DNA from: an uncultured Candidatus Saccharibacteria bacterium | Lineage (GTDB): Bacteria; Patescibacteriota; Saccharimonadia; Saccharimonadales; Saccharimonadaceae | DNA length: 16,187 nucleotides | Assembly (NCBI GenBank): GCA_916049555.1 | Contig: CAJZIB010000011.1 | Location: 1 to 16,187 of the forward strand | Direction of reading: 5' to 3' | In this document: positions 13,175-16,187 of the stretch, in pieces | How positions within the stretch are numbered: position 1 is the first letter of the stretch | How the letters are laid out: each line of letters begins with the position of its first letter | Made by a program: the position numbers and the translations under genes | The notes under the pieces: model-generated | Database searches by the model: none | The model's input: only the letters and a program-made list of their open reading frames with translations | What the model was told of the DNA's origin: nothing

Positions 13175-14524
13175 CTATAGAGAGGTTACGATATTCTTGA
13201 TTTGTTTTTTGGTGAGTTCACCTTGGAAATTATTGATTTTATAGACAATACCAGCGTTAACCCAGGCGGCGTTGGATCCGCTAATATATATTGTGATTCC
13301 CTGCTCGCGGACAGAGTCATAATTCTCACCCCACTTAGTTTTTACGTAACGGTTCAAAAGGGCGTTGCTATCCCAAGGGAGTTTTTCTTCGGTGAGGGTG
13401 AACTTTGCTTGATTTGGGCCAGTGAAGTCCATGGCAACACTATTATCTTGTGTGGTGTAGACACCAGAAAGTCGATATTCGCGAGGGATATAACTTGGAT
13501 AAGTAGCCTGGATACCAGTTTGCATGGCAGCGACACGTACGGAAATGTCTGGCATGTTGGTTTGTGCAATAAAGAAGAGACTGGCGACTACTGCAGTGGA
13601 GCAGAAAAGAGCAAAAGCAAGTCTGGTGCTTTTTTTATGGATCGATTTTTTCACCGGTTTTACATTTTTTGGCTGAGTAGCAGCAACGACTTGTTTGGCT
13701 TTTGGATCTTCGCTCATTCTGCTAAAGGCTGACTCAACTGAGCTAGTGGTCATGTTGGCGGCTGGGATGGCAGCCCTTGTTAGTTTCTTCGCTGAACTTT
13801 TAATGGAGGCTTTTGGCTTTAGGCTTGATTTGACTAAAGGCTTTACAAAAGACTTCTTACTTTTAGTAAAGATAGCGGTTGGTTTTTCAATGTTCTCGAG
13901 AATTTGTTTTTCTTGTTCAGAGACTGCAGAAAATGCACGTTCCATTTTTGATTGTTGATCAAAAATGGGAGAGAAGCCACTAGGATTTTGTTGAATTTTT
14001 TCAGCTGCTTTGCGAATAATAGCAGAGGTGGTATAAGGATTTTTGATACTGCGAGGGACAACAGGCTGGACTGATTGGGTTAGGTGAGCTGGTTGGGTTA
14101 ACTGAACTGGTTGAGTTAGGTTGGCTGGTTGGACTGGTTGGGTTAGGTGAGTTGGTTGGGCTAACTGAACTGGTTGAGTTGGTTGAGCTGGATGGATTGA
14201 TTGAACTGACTGGATTGTTTGGGCTGGCTGAGACTCGCGCATTTTTGGTTCGTACTTTGGGAAATGTGAAATTGCGGTCGGGTAAGTTTGGCGTGGTTTT
14301 ATTTCGGTACCATCAGAAATACTGACGTGAAAGGAGGATTTTTTTGGTGCAGCTTGAGCTTGTTTATTCTTGAATGTAATGCTGACGGAGTTTTGATTTT
14401 GAGTCGAAGGAGTAGTTTGAGCGACTGGTCGACGAACATAACGACGATTTAATGTGGCAGATGCCTGTAGGATATGGTGGGTACGGCTACTTGTTATATC
14501 CTGACCAATAATCTGTCGTTCCAT
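13175..14524 (-). CDS. Membrane protein with Gln/Pro repeat and DUF4367-like outer domain
   Basis: A 449-aa protein, unrecognised as a whole. The cytoplasmic N terminus (1-300) is basic and low in complexity. It holds a Gln/Pro/Thr/Val repeat (about 99-156) and two similar short motifs, MERAFSAVSEQEKQ (194-207) and VESAFSRMSEDPKAKQ (263-278). A transmembrane segment (about 301-321) follows KKSIHKKST. The outer domain (about 335-449) starts YPSYIPREYRLSG and ends GIVYKINNFQGELTKKQIKNIVTSL. That layout resembles DUF4367 domains of anti-sigma-like membrane proteins, a resemblance by eye only. The start at ATG 14524 has GAGGAAG about 8 nt upstream, and TTGCTT-18-TATAAT stands further up. The stop codon is 29 nt from the gltX start, yet gltX has its own -10 element. 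A role in envelope sensing or attachment is possible but unproven. Confidence 0.82.
   Translation of the reverse strand: MERQIIGQDITSSRTHHILQASATLNRRYVRRPVAQTTPSTQNQNSVSITFKNKQAQAAPKKSSFHVSISDGTEIKPRQTYPTAISHFPKYEPKMRESQPAQTIQSVQSIHPAQPTQPVQLAQPTHLTQPVQPANLTQPVQLTQPAHLTQSVQPVVPRSIKNPYTTSAIIRKAAEKIQQNPSGFSPIFDQQSKMERAFSAVSEQEKQILENIEKPTAIFTKSKKSFVKPLVKSSLKPKASIKSSAKKLTRAAIPAANMTTSSVESAFSRMSEDPKAKQVVAATQPKNVKPVKKSIHKKSTRLAFALFCSTAVVASLFFIAQTNMPDISVRVAAMQTGIQATYPSYIPREYRLSGVYTTQDNSVAMDFTGPNQAKFTLTEEKLPWDSNALLNRYVKTKWGENYDSVREQGITIYISGSNAAWVNAGIVYKINNFQGELTKKQIKNIVTSL
14071..14182. repeat. 63-bp tandem repeat inside the Gln/Pro-repeat gene
   Basis: Two copies, starting at 14071 and 14134, keep period 63 (21 codons) and differ at few positions over at least 48 bp. 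More diverged QP-x units continue to about 14232. The period is a multiple of three, so copy-number change keeps the reading frame. Confidence 0.85.
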
Positions 14525-14560
14525 TGTTTATCTTCCTCACTCTTTATTACGCTTGTCGTT

Positions 14561-14590
14561 ATTATAAACTATATCGGTTTGGAAAAGCAA
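14561..14590 (-). promoter_or_regulatory. Promoter of the DUF4367-like protein gene
   Basis: On the minus strand: TTGCTT (14585-14590), an 18-nt spacer and a perfect TATAAT (14561-14566). It gives a leader of about 30 nt with an SD. It is back to back with the plus-strand promoter of the PEGA gene; the two -10 boxes are 49 nt apart. Confidence 0.65.
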
Positions 14591-14612
14591 TACCATTTAA
14601 GAAAAAAGAACA

Positions 14613-14621
14613 TGTTATAAT
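14613..14621 (+). promoter_or_regulatory. Extended -10 promoter of the PEGA protein gene
   Basis: TGTTATAAT (-10 box 14616-14621) ends 9 nt before ATG 14631, with no clear -35 box and no SD. The mRNA should have at most a 2-3-nt leader. Confidence 0.6.
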
Positions 14622-14630
14622 ATATGAAGT

Positions 14631-16163
14631 ATGGACATTGATAAACGTAAACGTAATAAGATGATTCGCGTAATTTTCGTGGACATTATTATGTCTCTTG
14701 CTGTAGTGGCGTTAGTCTTTGTATTAGTCGCAATTGTAGAGGGGTGGCGCCTCAGTTCTAATTTGAAATTGGAACAGAACGGAATGGCGCAGATTGAATC
14801 GTTGCCAACTGGTGCCAAGGTGATCATTGATGGTCGACAGGATTTTAACGAAACAAATATTTCAAAATTATTATCAGCTGGTGAACATGAAATTGTGTTG
14901 AAAAAAGAGGGGTATGATTCTTGGTCGAAGAAGATTCGGATTTCTTCAGGGCTTTTGACGAGGCTAAGAAATCCACGTCTATTTAAACAAAATCGTACCA
15001 CGGAAAACGTAGCGGATTTTGAGACTTTGCGCTTTTTATATGCTTCTCCTGACCATCGAAGTTTATTGATTGCTTCAAATCAGACAACGAAATGGCAATA
15101 TATAACTTCACTGGGTGCTGATAAGGTGGTGACTGAAACTATTGACGTGAAGGGGATTTTTTCAAACACCAGTGATGGGAATTTTTCTGGTGAAATTCTT
15201 GAAGTAAACTGGAATGAGACTGGCGAAAAGGTATTATTAAAGGTGAAACGTGGCGAACAGGTCGAGTGGGGGGTAATTAATCTGAAGAAGGTAAATGAAA
15301 GTGTGAATTTGTCACAGGCGATCTTGAAATACACTGATAAAAACCTTAAGAAGACTGATGTTGATAAGAAGAATGAAGTTGAGAAGAAGGATGCGGCCGA
15401 GCAAATAGAGACAAAACATGTACTTTCTAATGTGATAATTGAAGACGCTTCGGCGAATAAGTTTTTAGCGCTAGTGGATGGAAATTTGCAAGAAATTGAT
15501 ATTACTGGAAGAAGTCTATCGGAAGCTTATTTAAAAAATATTGCGCAGTTTAAATTATCTGGTTCAGAAGTAATTTATTTAACTAATGTTGAAAAAGATA
15601 AAAGACAAATTGGTATCTATAAACTAGGCGACAAGGGTGGGATTGAGCTTGAAACGGTTGTGCGTTCAAAGCGTGATGCAACAATTTATCTTGGTATTTC
15701 AGATTTTGATAATAAGAAATACCTAAGTGTAGTGGTTGATGATTTATTTACTATTTATCGTGCGGATGAATATCCAACTTATGGCAATAATGATAATTTG
15801 CCAGAGAAAATTAATGAGGAGAAGCTTGGGTTTACGCCAAAGAGATTTATAAAATCGTCAAATGGTGAATTTTTCATTGCGGAAACCGATAATAAATTTA
15901 CTTTATATAATCTTGATCTTGAAGAGATAAATGTGGTTGAGCATGCAAACATGAATATTTCTTGGCTGGATAACTATATGATGTTTGACGTGGTTGATGG
16001 CAAGATGGAAGTCTTTGACTTTGATGGAACTAATCGCAGGACGATTTTGAATAACAATATTGCGGCAGGATTTGACGCTGTAATTAACTCAAATGATAGA
16101 TATTTATATTATGTCGTGAAGACAGATAATGGATATAGCTTGAAGCGAGATAAGCTATTTTAG
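14631..16163 (+). CDS. Membrane-anchored PEGA-domain protein with probable beta-propeller
   Basis: A 510-aa protein with a basic cytoplasmic N terminus, one transmembrane segment (about 13-36) and a large outer part. Residues 52-105 form a PEGA domain, with SLPTGAKVIIDG (57-68), LLSAGEHEIVLKKEGYDSW (80-98) and a trailing KIRI strand. PEGA domains are common in surface and S-layer-linked proteins. The remaining ~390 residues contain repeated blade-like segments such as FETLRFLYASPDHRSLLIAS and GFTPKRFIKSSNGEFFIAETD, which suggest a WD40/TolB-like beta-propeller (inference from pattern). A Lys/Asp/Glu-rich stretch (about 230-262) looks like a linker. There is no SD; the start was chosen because the extended -10 element leaves no other upstream ATG. 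The gene is divergent from the DUF4367-like gene, sharing a ~105-bp region. Confidence 0.85.
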   Translation: MDIDKRKRNKMIRVIFVDIIMSLAVVALVFVLVAIVEGWRLSSNLKLEQNGMAQIESLPTGAKVIIDGRQDFNETNISKLLSAGEHEIVLKKEGYDSWSKKIRISSGLLTRLRNPRLFKQNRTTENVADFETLRFLYASPDHRSLLIASNQTTKWQYITSLGADKVVTETIDVKGIFSNTSDGNFSGEILEVNWNETGEKVLLKVKRGEQVEWGVINLKKVNESVNLSQAILKYTDKNLKKTDVDKKNEVEKKDAAEQIETKHVLSNVIIEDASANKFLALVDGNLQEIDITGRSLSEAYLKNIAQFKLSGSEVIYLTNVEKDKRQIGIYKLGDKGGIELETVVRSKRDATIYLGISDFDNKKYLSVVVDDLFTIYRADEYPTYGNNDNLPEKINEEKLGFTPKRFIKSSNGEFFIAETDNKFTLYNLDLEEINVVEHANMNISWLDNYMMFDVVDGKMEVFDFDGTNRRTILNNNIAAGFDAVINSNDRYLYYVVKTDNGYSLKRDKLF

Positions 16164-16183
16164 AGAGAAACTATTCTAAAATA
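16156..16183 (+). terminator. Possible AT-rich hairpin after the PEGA gene
   Basis: TATTTTAGA (16156-16164) and TCTAAAATA (16175-16183) form a perfect 9-bp stem with a 10-nt loop overlapping the stop codon. The window ends before any T run could be seen, so a terminator role is unproven. Confidence 0.35.
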
Positions 16184-16187
16184 ACCA

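Noticed and set aside
14071..14232. Repeats resembling a short CRISPR array
   Set aside because: They are in-frame coding repeats with no unique spacers between identical units, inside a Gln/Pro-rich protein.

Overview
The window looks like a chromosomal segment of a Candidatus Saccharibacteria (TM7) or related Patescibacteria/CPR bacterium. The basis is the gene content and protein architectures: a TopA that ends in a Lys/Thr/Ser/Ala-rich tail instead of zinc fingers, short secreted Thr/Ser-rich proteins, anchored PEGA and DUF4367-like proteins, and a PIN-PhoH fusion. Base composition is moderate to AT-rich. TGA acts as a stop (at the MarR gene), so this is the standard code and not the Gly-UGA code of Gracilibacteria/SR1. 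The lineage is an inference, because no marker gene such as 16S rRNA is present.

Layout. 1-2573: topA on the minus strand with its terminator. 2624-3392: a complete plus-strand unit (promoter, SD, 199-aa secreted protein, terminator). 3437-3783: an apparently unannotated ~312-nt structured RNA gene on the minus strand, with a near-consensus promoter, several long helices and an intrinsic terminator. 3836-5553: plus-strand dprA (DNA uptake/recombination) and a MarR-type regulator, separated by a leader with nested inverted repeats and tiny ORFs. 5567-6132: an 8-bp tandem repeat running through the stop codon of pth, and pth itself. 6183-7972: a PIN-PhoH ATPase with strong SD, long leader inverted repeat and terminator. 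7979-9521: der (EngA) with promoter and terminator. 9562-9714: tRNA-Glu(CUC) with promoter and terminator. 9724-10090: a very acidic 108-aa protein of unknown function. 10184-13163: gltX followed by a DUF3048 (YerB-like) membrane protein, probably one transcript. 13175-14590: a membrane protein with a Gln/Pro repeat and a DUF4367-like outer domain. 14613-16163: a divergent membrane-anchored PEGA protein.

How the genes fit together. Housekeeping genes for translation (pth, der, tRNA-Glu, gltX), DNA topology (topA) and transformation (dprA) are mixed with cell-envelope proteins. Two signals go beyond ordinary annotation. First, the 312-nt RNA has no family I recognise. It places an anti-Shine-Dalgarno stretch in a predicted one-sided bulge, complementary over 12 nt to the SD region of the neighbouring dprA. 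Second, several housekeeping genes (der, pth, gltX, the PEGA gene, perhaps topA) have a -10 box only 6-9 nt from the start codon and no SD, which implies leaderless or near-leaderless mRNAs. Other genes in the same window have classical SD sequences.
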